Assembly (NCBI GenBank): GCA_018660965.1
Contig: JABJJH010000366.1
Span: forward strand, 1 to 12,620
From: Rhodospirillaceae bacterium
Lineage (GTDB): Bacteria > Pseudomonadota > Alphaproteobacteria > UBA8366 > GCA-2717185
Reading direction: 5' to 3'
Length of the DNA stretch: 12,620 nucleotides
Positions 1 to 7,200 of this stretch are shown in pieces. Positions within the stretch are counted from its first letter, which is position 1. Each line of letters starts with the position of its first letter. The translations under genes were made by a program, and so were the position numbers. The notes under the pieces are model-generated. The model made no database searches and was not told the DNA's origin. It saw only the letters and a list, made by a program, of their open reading frames with translations.

Positions 1-365
1 CCTGCCATGTGCGCGCCTATGACATCACCGATGATGGCGAGGTCGCAGGGTATTCGGTGCTCATCGACCAACCGGGCCTGGTGACCGACGGCATGGCGGT
101 CGCGGAGGACGGCTCGATCTGGGTCGCCATGGCCAATGGCGGCAACGTGTCGGTATTCGAGGCCGATGGATCGCATCGCACCGACATCCCCGTGCCGGTC
201 CCCATGGTCACCAGCGTGTGTTTCGGTGGGCCCGATTTGCGGGATTTGTATATCGTGACGGGGTCGCGCGGCGGGCCGCACGAAAACTGCGGCGGCATTT
301 ACAAGATGCGCGTTGATGTTCCCGGTGTTCCTGTCCCACTGGCGCGGGTAGCGCTTGGCGGGTAA
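1..365 (+). CDS. SMP-30/gluconolactonase-like protein, C-terminal part (5' end outside window)
   Basis: This is the 3' end of a gene that begins before the window; the frame is open from base 3 and stops with TAA at 363-365. About 120 residues are visible. They match the last blades of the SMP-30/gluconolactonase/LRE-like six-bladed propeller family, which hydrolyses sugar lactones or related esters using one bound divalent metal. The best signature is TDGMAVAEDGSIWVA (bases 84-128), where the family has a DGM-type motif; its Asp (codon 87-89) corresponds to a known metal ligand of SMP-30. It is followed by GGNVSVFEADG and the typical blade motif SVCFGGPDLRDLYIVT. No export signal can be judged because the start is missing. 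The GTG at base 9 is only the first start-like codon in the window, not a credible start. Family assignment is confident; the substrate is unknown. Confidence 0.85.
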   Translation, partial: CHVRAYDITDDGEVAGYSVLIDQPGLVTDGMAVAEDGSIWVAMANGGNVSVFEADGSHRTDIPVPVPMVTSVCFGGPDLRDLYIVTGSRGGPHENCGGIYKMRVDVPGVPVPLARVALGG

Positions 366-404
366 ATAAGACGAAACTGGCGATTGGCGTATATGATATT
401 GGCC

Positions 405-1148
405 ATGACCAACAATCCCGAAACCCCGCAATTATCAAACGGAAAACCCTGGGCCGAACGGCTGCGCTCTGTACCGCGAACATTCCGCAAACTCGGACTG
501 GCGGGCGGATCGGCCGTTGTGTTGCAGAACATCTTTCCCGAGTGGGTGCTGTCGGGAAAGGCCTGTTTGGTGACCTATCGGGACTTCAGGCCTTTCGCGA
601 AGGCCGAGGACGAGGACGAGGATTTGGGGGTTCGCTTGTTCCGCCCGGAGGATCAACCCCGCATCGCGTATTTCGACAACACCTCCTGGAATTTTTTCAA
701 GCAAATGCCGAAAGAAGACTGGGACAGTTACGTTCTGGAGGTGGATGGTGAACTGGTTGGCGCCACGTGGTTTCACCGGCGCCATTTCAGCCCCTTTCCC
801 TGGCTGAACTTCACGGTTCCAAATGGCGCCATTGCGCACTGCAATCATGTTGTCAGCCCGGCCCATCGGCGCAAAGCCTATCCCATGAGGATGCGGACGT
901 TTGCGATACGGCGGTATCTCAAGGAAGGCATTACGTTTTATCTGGCGAGCATGTACACCAACAACTTCGCCGCGAGAGGGTCGTCCGCCGCTACCGGCAG
1001 CAAGATCGTCGGCCGCCTCTGGTATGTTAATTTTTTCGGTTGGAAGCTCGTCGGGCATGACGGAAAATTGCGGTTGGGACGTTGGAGTCCTGAACGAAGA
1101 TTGATTATTCCGTTGTCTATTCCGGACTTCCACACCCGGCAGGGCTAG
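405..1148 (+). CDS. GNAT-fold acyltransferase-like protein, function unknown
   Basis: A 247-residue soluble protein when started at ATG 405; in-frame alternatives are ATG 393 and TTG 384. No Shine-Dalgarno sequence precedes any of them. The central part resembles a GNAT N-acyltransferase fold: a strand in the stretch SYVLEVDGELVGATWFHRR, then NHVVSPAHRRKAYPMRMRTF where GNAT enzymes carry the acyl-CoA pyrophosphate loop (R/Q-x-x-G-x-G/A), then a late TNNFAAR segment like the usual N-x-x-A/S-x-x element before a terminal WYVNFFGWKLV strand. The pyrophosphate loop is degenerate (RRKAYP, without the glycines), so acyl-CoA binding is uncertain. The N-terminal ~45 residues have no recognised domain. 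It starts 39 bases after the SMP-30-like gene on the same strand and could be co-transcribed. GNAT-like is a fold-level guess from motif order; substrate and pathway are not visible. Confidence 0.6.
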   Translation: MTNNPETPQLSNGKPWAERLRSVPRTFRKLGLAGGSAVVLQNIFPEWVLSGKACLVTYRDFRPFAKAEDEDEDLGVRLFRPEDQPRIAYFDNTSWNFFKQMPKEDWDSYVLEVDGELVGATWFHRRHFSPFPWLNFTVPNGAIAHCNHVVSPAHRRKAYPMRMRTFAIRRYLKEGITFYLASMYTNNFAARGSSAATGSKIVGRLWYVNFFGWKLVGHDGKLRLGRWSPERRLIIPLSIPDFHTRQG

Positions 1149-1230
1149 GCGCCTCCATCACAAAATTGGACAAATCGGCGTGCGCATGGAGAATGCGACC
1201 AACGATTAATTCTATTCCATAAGGTATCCA
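1149..1230 (+). promoter_or_regulatory. Intergenic region with possible weak promoter and RBS for the OYE gene
   Basis: This 82-base gap lies between the GNAT-like gene and the flavin reductase gene. A poor sigma70-like pair is present: TTGGAC (1166-1171), 17-base spacer, GAGAAT (1189-1194). A small dyad CGCAT-GGAGA-ATGCG (1183-1197) overlaps the -10 and could be an operator or chance. The ribosome binding site AAGG (1221-1224) sits 6 bases before ATG 1231 and supports that start. No T-tract terminator for the preceding gene is visible. Confidence 0.3.
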
Positions 1231-2424
1231 ATGACCGAACAACCGCTATTGTTTACGCCGCTGACCTTGCGCGGCGTCACCTTGCCCAACCGGGTCGTCG
1301 TTTCCCCGCTTTGCATGTATTCCGCGAAGGAAGGGGTCGCCACCGATTGGCATTTCGCCCATCTCAGCACGTTCGCGCGCGGCCATGCCGGGCTGGTGTT
1401 CGCCGAAGCGACGGCGGTTACGCCCGAAGGCCGCATCACCAACGATTGTCTGGGCATCTGGACCGACGAACAGGCCGACGCCCTGAAGCCGATCACCCGC
1501 TTCATCGACTCCATGGGATGCGTGCCCGGCATTCAATTGGCCCATGCCGGACGCAAGGCGTCGTCCAAGGCGCCCACCACCGGCGCCGGGCCCTTGACCG
1601 AAGAGGATGCGGCGGCGGGCAATCCGCCGTGGCAAACCGTCGCCCCGTCCGCCATCTCGGTCTCTCCCGATGGCCCCGTACCGCACGCGCTTGATGCGTC
1701 GGAAATCGCCGACCTCGTGGAGGCATTCGCGGCCGCCGCGCGCCGGTCCTTTGAGGCCGGGTTCCGCGTACTGGAAATCCACGGTGCGCACGGGTACCTG
1801 ATTCAAAGCTTCCTGTCGCCTCTGGCCAACACCCGTAACGATTCCTATGGCGGCGACATTGAGGGCCGCATGCGCTTCGCCCTGGAAGTCACCGACGCGG
1901 TGCGCGCGGCGTGGCCGGAAGACTTGCCGCTGTTTTTCCGCATCTCCGCTGTCGACGGTCCCGCCGATGGGTGGTCGCTGGAAGATTCGGTGATTTTGTC
2001 CAAGGCGCTGGCCGAGCGCGGCGTCGACGTGATCGATTGTTCGGCCGGCGGCATCATGGGCGCGCCCGCGTTTCGCTCCCGCGAAGACGGCCAACCCATG
2101 CGCCGGGGCGACGGTGAACGTCCGCCAGGGTTTCAGGTGCCCTACGCCGAACGCGTGCGCAAGGATGCCGAGGTAAAGACCATGGCCGTCGGCGTCATCT
2201 TCGACCCGGACCAGGCCGAAGCCATTCTGCAGGAAGGCCGCGCGGACCTTATCGCGCTGGGGCGTGAAATCATGTACAATCCGTTCTGGCCCTTGCACGC
2301 GGCGGAAGCGCTCGACGCCGATCCGAAATTCACCATGTGGCCGGAACAATATGGCTGGGCGGTCAAACGGCGCTCGGAAATCACCGGCTTCGCGGGGATT
2401 CGCAACACGCAGGCGAAGTCGTAA
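1231..2424 (+). CDS. NADH:flavin oxidoreductase, Old Yellow Enzyme family (YqjM/NamA type)
   Basis: A 397-residue FMN-dependent ene-reductase that reduces activated C=C bonds (enones, maleimides, nitro compounds) with NAD(P)H in the cytoplasm. The length is slightly above the usual 340-370 of YqjM-type enzymes. Family landmarks are in order: LPNRVVVSPLCMYS with Cys28 and Tyr30 (the YqjM-type redox-tuning Cys and active-site Tyr), QLAHAGRK (residues 102-109), HGAHGY with the substrate-binding His184/His187 pair and Tyr189, FLSPLANTRNDSYGG, an FMN-contacting Arg237 in FFRIS, and ALGREIMYNPFWP with the phosphate-binding Gly344-Arg345. The His/His pair and early Cys place it in the thermophilic-like YqjM class rather than the classical OYE1 class. 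A good AAGG ribosome binding site precedes ATG 1231. It is followed after 28 bases by a TauD-like dioxygenase gene, suggesting an operon that handles one compound. Family is certain; natural substrate unknown. Confidence 0.95.
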   Translation: MTEQPLLFTPLTLRGVTLPNRVVVSPLCMYSAKEGVATDWHFAHLSTFARGHAGLVFAEATAVTPEGRITNDCLGIWTDEQADALKPITRFIDSMGCVPGIQLAHAGRKASSKAPTTGAGPLTEEDAAAGNPPWQTVAPSAISVSPDGPVPHALDASEIADLVEAFAAAARRSFEAGFRVLEIHGAHGYLIQSFLSPLANTRNDSYGGDIEGRMRFALEVTDAVRAAWPEDLPLFFRISAVDGPADGWSLEDSVILSKALAERGVDVIDCSAGGIMGAPAFRSREDGQPMRRGDGERPPGFQVPYAERVRKDAEVKTMAVGVIFDPDQAEAILQEGRADLIALGREIMYNPFWPLHAAEALDADPKFTMWPEQYGWAVKRRSEITGFAGIRNTQAKS

Positions 2425-2452
2425 GCGGGCCGCCAATCGGGGGGAACGAACC

Positions 2453-3316
2453 ATGACGGGTTTAGAGGTATGTCCGTTCGACGCGCCGCTGGGCGCGGAA
2501 ATACGCGGGCTGGATTTGACCACGCCGTTGGACCCGGACACGATCGAAGCCGTGCGCGCGGCGTGGCATGAACATCTGGTGTTGCTGTTTCGCGACCAGA
2601 ATTTGACCGACGAACAGCATTTCGCCTTCACCAGGCAATTTGGCCCGTTGGATTACCCGCCGCACAAATTACTGGAGATCGCGCGCGGCGAAATCGACGC
2701 CGACGCACCGCCGGAAATCAACATCGTCTCCAACGTCATTGAAAACGGCGAACCCATTGGGGTTCTGGGGCATGGTGAAGCGGTCTGGCATAGCGACAGC
2801 ACATTTATCGACATCCCCCCGGCGGCCAGTCTTCTGCGATCCCTGGAAGTCCCTGAGTCCGGCGGCGACACCTATTTCATGAACATGTACACCGCACTGG
2901 AGACATTGCCCGACGATCTGCGCGCGGCGATCAAGGGAAAATCGTCCAAACATGACCCGGCCTACACCAGCGGTGGCGAACGGCGCGCCGAATACACCGA
3001 GACCGACCCGAGCAAAAGTTCCGGCCCCATCCACCCGCTGGAACGCACCCATCCCGGCGCCGGTCGCAAGGCGCTGTTTTTAGGGCGGCGGATGAGCAGT
3101 TATATCGTCGGCCTGCCCCTGGACGAAAGCGAGGCGCTGCTCGACAGGCTATGGGACCATGTCACGGGCGGCGATTTCGTCTGGGCGCATCAATGGCGCG
3201 TCGGCGACCTTGTCTGGTGGGATAACCGCTGCGCCATGCACCGGCGCGACGCCTTCGATCCGAACGTCCGACGGATCATGCACCGCACGCAATTGGCCGG
3301 CGAACGCCCTGTTTAG
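2453..3316 (+). CDS. TauD/TfdA-family Fe(II)/2-oxoglutarate-dependent dioxygenase
   Basis: A 287-residue cytoplasmic dioxygenase, the normal size for TauD/TfdA enzymes, which couple 2-oxoglutarate decarboxylation to hydroxylation of a substrate such as taurine, a sulfonate, an aryloxyacid or a sulfate ester. The iron-binding facial triad is intact: His113 and Asp115 in VWHSDSTF, and the distal His263 in WDNRCAMH. Arg274, eleven residues after that His, matches the 2-oxoglutarate-binding arginine of TauD (His255/Arg266). The start is ATG 2453: GGGGGGAA (2439-2446) lies 6 bases upstream and family homology starts at once (EVCPFDAPLGAEIRGLDL). The frame is open upstream to 2264 but that extension runs inside the flavin reductase gene and is basic, low-information sequence. 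It is probably translated in an operon with the reductase 28 bases upstream. The exact substrate cannot be predicted. Confidence 0.93.
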   Translation: MTGLEVCPFDAPLGAEIRGLDLTTPLDPDTIEAVRAAWHEHLVLLFRDQNLTDEQHFAFTRQFGPLDYPPHKLLEIARGEIDADAPPEINIVSNVIENGEPIGVLGHGEAVWHSDSTFIDIPPAASLLRSLEVPESGGDTYFMNMYTALETLPDDLRAAIKGKSSKHDPAYTSGGERRAEYTETDPSKSSGPIHPLERTHPGAGRKALFLGRRMSSYIVGLPLDESEALLDRLWDHVTGGDFVWAHQWRVGDLVWWDNRCAMHRRDAFDPNVRRIMHRTQLAGERPV

Positions 3317-3347
3317 GACTTGTGGACAACCTATTGAGACTCCACAT
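3317..3347. other. Convergent gene junction with a weak inverted repeat
   Basis: This 31-base gap separates the ends of the dioxygenase (+) and TerC-like (-) genes. It contains TGTGGA (3321-3326) and its inverse TCCACA (3341-3346) with a 14-base loop. A 6-bp stem without a T-run on either side makes a poor intrinsic terminator; it may be a weak bidirectional one or chance. Confidence 0.25.
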
Positions 3348-4004
3348 CTAGGTCGCAGAAACGGTGATGGGCGAAACGTTTTCGCTCAACACTTCGGTCT
3401 GTATTTCAGTCGCGCCACGCCAGATCATGTTGCCCGCGACATAGACGATCACGATCAACCCCACATACGCGATCCATTTGTGATCCTGGATCAACTTCGC
3501 CACGTAGTTGGCGACCGCCCCCATCAAGGCGACCGACAGGACGAGGCCGAAGACCAGCAATTCGACGTTGTCGCGCGCGGCCCCGGCCACGGCCAAAACG
3601 TTGTCGAGCGACATGGTGACGTCGGCGACGATGATATTGACCATGGCTGCGGTCATGGTGGTCGCCGCCGCCGTTTTTAATGCAGCGTCGTTGTCAGACT
3701 CGGCTTCCGCACTGCGTAATTCGCGCCACATGCGCCAACACACCCAGGCCAGAAGCAGGCCGCCCGCGAGCAACAATCCGATGATGCTGAGCAACTGCAC
3801 GACGAACACGGCGCAGATGATCCGGATGACCGCAGCGCCGGCGATGCCGAAGACAATCGCGCGACGGCGTAAATCAGCCGGCAGCCCGGCGGCGGCGACG
3901 CCCACGATGATCGCATTGTCGGCGGATAGCACGATGTCGATGACAATAATCTGAAACAGCGGCCAAAGCGTGGCGGCGTCGAATTGCAACAGCGAGTCAA
4001 ACAA
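3348..4004 (-). CDS. TerC/YjbE-family integral membrane protein
   Basis: A 218-residue polytopic inner-membrane protein with about six to seven hydrophobic segments. It carries the two TerC-family signature helices related by internal duplication: IDIVLSADNAIIVG (Asp23, Asp29, Asn30) and NIIVADVTMSLDNVLAVAG (Asp128, Asp134, Asn135). These acidic residues within membrane helices are the conserved hallmark of the family. Characterised members (Alx/MntP-associated, YkoY/YceF-type) are linked to Mn2+ export or loading of exported metalloproteins, and tellurite resistance in the founding TerC. A charged loop (residues 93-115) separates the halves. The start is TTG 4004: a strong AGAGGAG lies 9 bases upstream and an in-frame TAA (4013-4011) stands two codons before the TTG, so no longer form exists. 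It is 162 bases downstream of the hydrolase gene on the same strand and probably separately expressed. Confidence 0.93.
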   Translation of the reverse strand: MFDSLLQFDAATLWPLFQIIVIDIVLSADNAIIVGVAAAGLPADLRRRAIVFGIAGAAVIRIICAVFVVQLLSIIGLLLAGGLLLAWVCWRMWRELRSAEAESDNDAALKTAAATTMTAAMVNIIVADVTMSLDNVLAVAGAARDNVELLVFGLVLSVALMGAVANYVAKLIQDHKWIAYVGLIVIVYVAGNMIWRGATEIQTEVLSENVSPITVSAT

Positions 4005-4013
4005 GCCGGTTTA

Positions 4014-4020
4014 CTCCTCT
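4014..4020 (-). promoter_or_regulatory. RBS that fixes the TTG start of the TerC-like gene
   Basis: On the minus strand AGAGGAG precedes TTG 4004 by 9 bases. The TAA at 4013-4011 between RBS and start, in the same frame, excludes any upstream start, so TTG is the true initiation codon. Confidence 0.8.
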
Positions 4021-4072
4021 ACCGGAAAGGTCGTTCTGGGAGTCGCCGTTTCGCTCGCGACATACGCACCCT

Positions 4073-4101
4073 GATATAGCGTCGCCGCGCATCAATTTGA
4101 A
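4073..4101 (-). promoter_or_regulatory. Possible sigma70-like promoter for the TerC-like gene
   Basis: Minus strand: TTCAAA (4101-4096), 17-base spacer, TATATC (4078-4073). Each hexamer matches 4 of 6 consensus bases. It would give a leader of about 60 bases. Weak sequence support; the location in the 162-base gap is sensible. No convincing yybP-ykoY (Mn2+) riboswitch core could be read in the leader, although many TerC-type genes elsewhere have one. Confidence 0.3.
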
Positions 4102-4155
4102 GGCGGCGACCGCGTAATAAGTTCATTTGTTTGAAATTATTATAGGAGTCCGGAT

Positions 4156-4200
4156 AAAAAAAGAGTTTACGGCGTGCGCGCGCGAATAAAGGCGCCCGCC
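4156..4200 (-). terminator. Probable intrinsic terminator overlapping the end of the hydrolase gene
   Basis: On the minus strand a GC hairpin lies in the last codons of the hydrolase: GGCG-g-GCGC (from 4200) pairs with GCGC-a-CGCC (ending 4171), eight GC pairs with one G/A mismatch and a 12-base loop. Seven consecutive T (4162-4156) follow 8 bases later, after the stop codon. The gap between stem and T-run is longer than ideal. It would separate the FecR-like/cyclase/hydrolase transcript from the TerC-like gene. Confidence 0.4.
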
Positions 4201-5057
4201 TCGGCCAAGCCGTCCAACCCTTCCGACAACATCGGCGAAAACAAATGCCAGACATGCATCATGTCGTCCCACGCCTTCAAGGTCGCGTCCACGCCCGCCG
4301 CGCGCGCGCGTTCGACCAGTCGCGCCGCATCGTCGAGGAGAATTTCCGACGTGCCGACCTGAACCAGCAACGGCGGCAACCCGGATAAATCGGCGTGCAA
4401 CGGCGAGGCCAGCGGATGGGCGAGGTCCGCGCCATCCAGATAAAGCGCGGCGAACCAATCCAGGATCGCCGCGTCCAGCATCGGGTCCTCGTCGCGCTTC
4501 GTCTTCATGCTGGCCCCGGTTCCGGCAAGGTCGGTCCATGGCGAAATGCACACCCCGCCCGCCGGAAGGGGCAAGCCTTCGTCGCGGATCGACACCAAAG
4601 CCGAAACCGCCAGGCCGCCGCCAGCGGAATCTCCCGCAATGGTGATTTTCGACGAATCCGCACCCCGCGACAGCATCCATTTATAGGCGGATACGGCGTC
4701 TTCAACGGCGGCGGGAAACACATGTTCCGGCGCCAACCGGTAATCCAGCGCCAACACCCGCGCATCGGCTTCACGGGACAGGTGGTAGGTCAGCAAACGG
4801 TGGGTGTTCAGCGACCCCTGAACATAACCGCCACCGTGCAGGTACAGCACCTGACGGTTTGGGGTCGTCGCGGGCGCCGCCACCCATTCGGCGGGACAGC
4901 CGCCTGCTTCCGTCACTTCCACCTGGGCGTCATCGGGCGCCGGAAATTTCTCACCTAGTTCCTCCATCCGCGCCCGCATGGCGGGGGGAGTCAAAGGGTC
5001 CGGTCGTTCCCGTTCCCGCAAAAGCCCCACCAGTTTCTCTCGTTGCTCCGCCGACAT
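4167..5057 (-). CDS. Alpha/beta hydrolase, HSL (family IV) esterase/lipase-like
   Basis: A 296-residue cytoplasmic esterase-like enzyme of the hormone-sensitive-lipase family, usual length about 300. Visible landmarks are the oxyanion-hole motif LYLHGGGYVQGS (His74, Gly75-77), the nucleophile elbow GDSAGGGLA with Ser144, the acid region VGTSEILLDDA, where Glu238 aligns with the family's usual catalytic Asp, and DDMMHVWHLF with His268 as the likely catalytic His. Having Glu at the acid position is known in some bacterial members. There is no signal peptide or membrane segment; the N-terminal 50 residues form the cap helices typical of the family. It is the third gene of a minus-strand series and starts 30 bases after the cyclase stop, with a GGAGAGG ribosome binding site 5 bases before ATG 5057, so co-transcription with the cyclase is likely. 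Substrates are probably short-chain acyl esters; the physiological one is unknown. Confidence 0.92.
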   Translation of the reverse strand: MSAEQREKLVGLLRERERPDPLTPPAMRARMEELGEKFPAPDDAQVEVTEAGGCPAEWVAAPATTPNRQVLYLHGGGYVQGSLNTHRLLTYHLSREADARVLALDYRLAPEHVFPAAVEDAVSAYKWMLSRGADSSKITIAGDSAGGGLAVSALVSIRDEGLPLPAGGVCISPWTDLAGTGASMKTKRDEDPMLDAAILDWFAALYLDGADLAHPLASPLHADLSGLPPLLVQVGTSEILLDDAARLVERARAAGVDATLKAWDDMMHVWHLFSPMLSEGLDGLAEAGAFIRARTP

Positions 5058-5087
5058 ATCAACCTCTCCCCCTATACTTTTGCTTAT

Positions 5088-7133
5088 TTACTTCGTCGTC
5101 ATAACCCATACGCCGTCCCACGGTTCCGCAGGCGGTGAGTCCGCAAACACACGCGCGCGCGACGCCATCACCAATGACGGTCCGTCGCCGATCTCGTCCC
5201 AAATGGCGGCGGCCTCGGTAAATTTTCGGTCCCGGTACGCAGCCAAGGCCTCTCCGTAGCGCACAAAGGACTCTGGCGGTTCGGTCGCGTCCAGATTCGA
5301 CAGCGGTTCCAGAATGCGCAACGGCTCGGCCTTGCCCTTGACCGCCACCCTGTCGAGTTCCCGCATGATAAACCGATCCCCGACCCGCCCCGCCGTCTCC
5401 CCACTGACGACAATCTGACAATCATAGGTCCCCGGCAGGCTTTCCAAGCGCGCGGCGATGTTCACCGCTTCGCCAACGGCAGTGTAGTTAAAGCGTTTTT
5501 CAGACCCGACATTGCCAACCACGGCGGCGCCGCAATTAACGCCGATCTTGACGGCGAAACCATGTTCGCCCGCCGCCACGGCTTCTTCGCGTTGCGCGGT
5601 TATGCGGTGTCCGATGCGAATGGCGGCGGCGACGGACTGCGCGGCGTGATCGGACACTTCGACCGGTGCGCCCCAAATCGCCATGACGGCGTCGCCGATG
5701 AATTTGTCCACGTAGCCGCCGGTCGCTTCCACTTCGTCCGCGATCAGTTTCAAATAGGCGTTGGTGCGCGACATCAATTCTTCCGGACCGACCATGCCGG
5801 ACAATGCGGTGAAGCCGGACAAATCCGCGAACATGACGGATATGTCGCGTTGTTCCCCACCCAGCTTCAAATCCTGCGGACCATCGGCCAGACGCTTGAC
5901 CAATTCCGGCGCCAGATAATGGCCAAAAGCGTTTTGAACGCGCCGGCGCCGCCGCTCCTCCAGCACAAAGCGTGCGATATAGGCGACGATGGTCGCGCCC
6001 AAAAGCGCCAGAATTGACAGCGCCATCGGCATCCACGACCCTGCCAACAGAAACCCGATTTCACCCGCCCACAACGCCAGGGCGGACAGCATCACGACGA
6101 AGGCGGCGGCAACCGGGGCCAGGGTGAAGCCGATCACGGCGCCAACCACCGCCGCGGCGCCCGCGAACGCGGCGGGCCGCCACCCCGTCGCCCGGCGCAC
6201 AAGATCGCCACCCGCCACCGCACTGGCGGCGACCGCATTTAAATGAACGCCGGGGACGGTGTTGGCGCCGGGCGCCGACGCCAAAAGCGGCCGCAGACCG
6301 CACGCGCCAATCGCTTGTTTTTTAGCACTCGCCGCCTTCATAAACCGGGCCGACGACACGATCCTGTCTTCTTCCGGCAAGGTCGAGCCAACGAACACCA
6401 AACGATTTCCGAACGTCGCCTTCATTGTTTCGGGGTCGCTCGCCGCGCATTGCAGAACATCGGCCAGCGCGTAGGTTGGAATGGCGTCTTCGGGATGCGC
6501 GCGCGGCGCGAGAATGATTTCATCGGACAACTTTTCGAATCCCGCCTTGGCCAGCGCGCCGCCCACAAGCGTCGTCATCGCCGCCCCGTCATCGATCGCG
6601 TGGCTTGTTTTGCGAAATCGGTGAATTTCGTCACCGTCGGGAAACACATCCATCAATCCCATGGCGGTCGGATCGTTTTGCATCGCCGCCAGAAATTTTC
6701 GCGCCGGAGTGGTGCGCGCCGAACGCCCCAGAACAATTTTCTGGCGGTTGCGCCACAAGGCGGACAAAAACGACTGGTCATAATCTGCTTTAATATCCTG
6801 CGCGCTGTAGGAAAACAGGAAATCAAATGCAATCGTCCGGGCGCCGGCTGCATTCAGTTTATCGATCAGCACCGCCCAGACAGGGCTGAACATGGCGCGC
6901 GGCAGCACCACCAATCCCGGCGACTCAAGACTTCGGGAATCAACCGCGACCACGGCGACTTGCCGGCTGATCGCGGGCCTGTCCTTTTGGTCAAGTTTCG
7001 CGCGCACCGCCAGCGCGCCATCGAACAACAAACCGTCCACCCAAGCCGGCGCATATCCTCCAAGGGATAGAAATACGGCCAAGCCCGCACACACAGCGCC
7101 GACGAGAACCGAATTTCCCCTGGTGAGCCGCAC
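5088..7133 (-). CDS. CHASE2-domain class III adenylate cyclase, membrane-bound
   Basis: A 681-residue sensor cyclase. A hydrophobic helix (about residues 8-28) leads into a periplasmic CHASE2 sensor domain (about 30-310, including AGARTIAFDFLFS and GVHLNAVAASAVAGG). Three closely packed membrane helices follow (318-387), a basic ERRRRR linker, and a cytoplasmic catalytic domain (about 425-600). Metal-binding Asp437 (MFADLSGFT) and Asp481 (DKFIGDAVMAIWG) are present, with purine-selecting Lys477 and Thr551 (NYTAVGEAVN) and transition-state Asn558 and Arg562. Lys plus Thr, rather than Lys plus Asp, marks a class IIIb adenylate cyclase making cAMP; several class IIIb enzymes respond to bicarbonate/CO2. 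Residues 600-681 form the usual C-terminal extension. The start is GTG 7133, preceded by GGGGGAAA 4 bases away. It lies 67 bases downstream of the secreted FecR-like gene, a pairing that recurs for CHASE2 proteins and suggests the two act together. Confidence 0.95.
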   Translation of the reverse strand: MRLTRGNSVLVGAVCAGLAVFLSLGGYAPAWVDGLLFDGALAVRAKLDQKDRPAISRQVAVVAVDSRSLESPGLVVLPRAMFSPVWAVLIDKLNAAGARTIAFDFLFSYSAQDIKADYDQSFLSALWRNRQKIVLGRSARTTPARKFLAAMQNDPTAMGLMDVFPDGDEIHRFRKTSHAIDDGAAMTTLVGGALAKAGFEKLSDEIILAPRAHPEDAIPTYALADVLQCAASDPETMKATFGNRLVFVGSTLPEEDRIVSSARFMKAASAKKQAIGACGLRPLLASAPGANTVPGVHLNAVAASAVAGGDLVRRATGWRPAAFAGAAAVVGAVIGFTLAPVAAAFVVMLSALALWAGEIGFLLAGSWMPMALSILALLGATIVAYIARFVLEERRRRRVQNAFGHYLAPELVKRLADGPQDLKLGGEQRDISVMFADLSGFTALSGMVGPEELMSRTNAYLKLIADEVEATGGYVDKFIGDAVMAIWGAPVEVSDHAAQSVAAAIRIGHRITAQREEAVAAGEHGFAVKIGVNCGAAVVGNVGSEKRFNYTAVGEAVNIAARLESLPGTYDCQIVVSGETAGRVGDRFIMRELDRVAVKGKAEPLRILEPLSNLDATEPPESFVRYGEALAAYRDRKFTEAAAIWDEIGDGPSLVMASRARVFADSPPAEPWDGVWVMTTK

Positions 7134-7137
7134 CCCG

Positions 7138-7145
7138 TTTCCCCC
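7138..7145 (-). promoter_or_regulatory. RBS supporting the GTG start of the cyclase
   Basis: Minus strand GGGGGAAA stands 4 bases before GTG 7133 (about 7 from the G-run). No ATG lies nearby in frame, and the sequence right after GTG (basic residues, then a hydrophobic helix) fits a membrane-protein N-terminus. Confidence 0.6.
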
Positions 7146-7179
7146 GAATTTTAAGTATGCAAACGTGTTTGATTTATCC

Positions 7180-7198
7180 GATGCGCATTTCGCGCATC
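7180..7198 (-). repeat. Perfect 7-bp inverted repeat between FecR-like and cyclase genes
   Basis: GATGCGC (7180-7186) and GCGCATC (7192-7198) with a 5-base loop start just 2 bases after the FecR-like stop codon on the minus strand. No T-run follows, so it is not a standard terminator. It could be an RNA-stabilising or attenuating hairpin that tunes cyclase expression relative to the upstream gene. Confidence 0.45.
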
Positions 7199-7200
7199 CA

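Noticed and set aside
2264..2452. Upstream extension of the dioxygenase frame
   Set aside because: It lies inside the flavin reductase coding sequence and encodes basic, non-conserved residues. ATG 2453 has a strong RBS and family homology begins there.
1246..2631. Long minus-strand open frame (461 codons) opposite the flavin reductase gene
   Set aside because: It is a shadow of a GC-rich gene. The translation is Arg/Gly/Ala-rich with no family motif, while the plus strand encodes a complete Old Yellow Enzyme.
3321..3346. Inverted repeat TGTGGA/TCCACA as a strong bidirectional terminator
   Set aside because: The stem is only 6 bp with a 14-base loop and no T-run, so it is listed only as a weak element.
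4005..4166. yybP-ykoY Mn2+ riboswitch before the TerC-like gene
   Set aside because: The expected conserved internal-loop sequences could not be found on the minus strand. A covariance search would be needed to overturn this.
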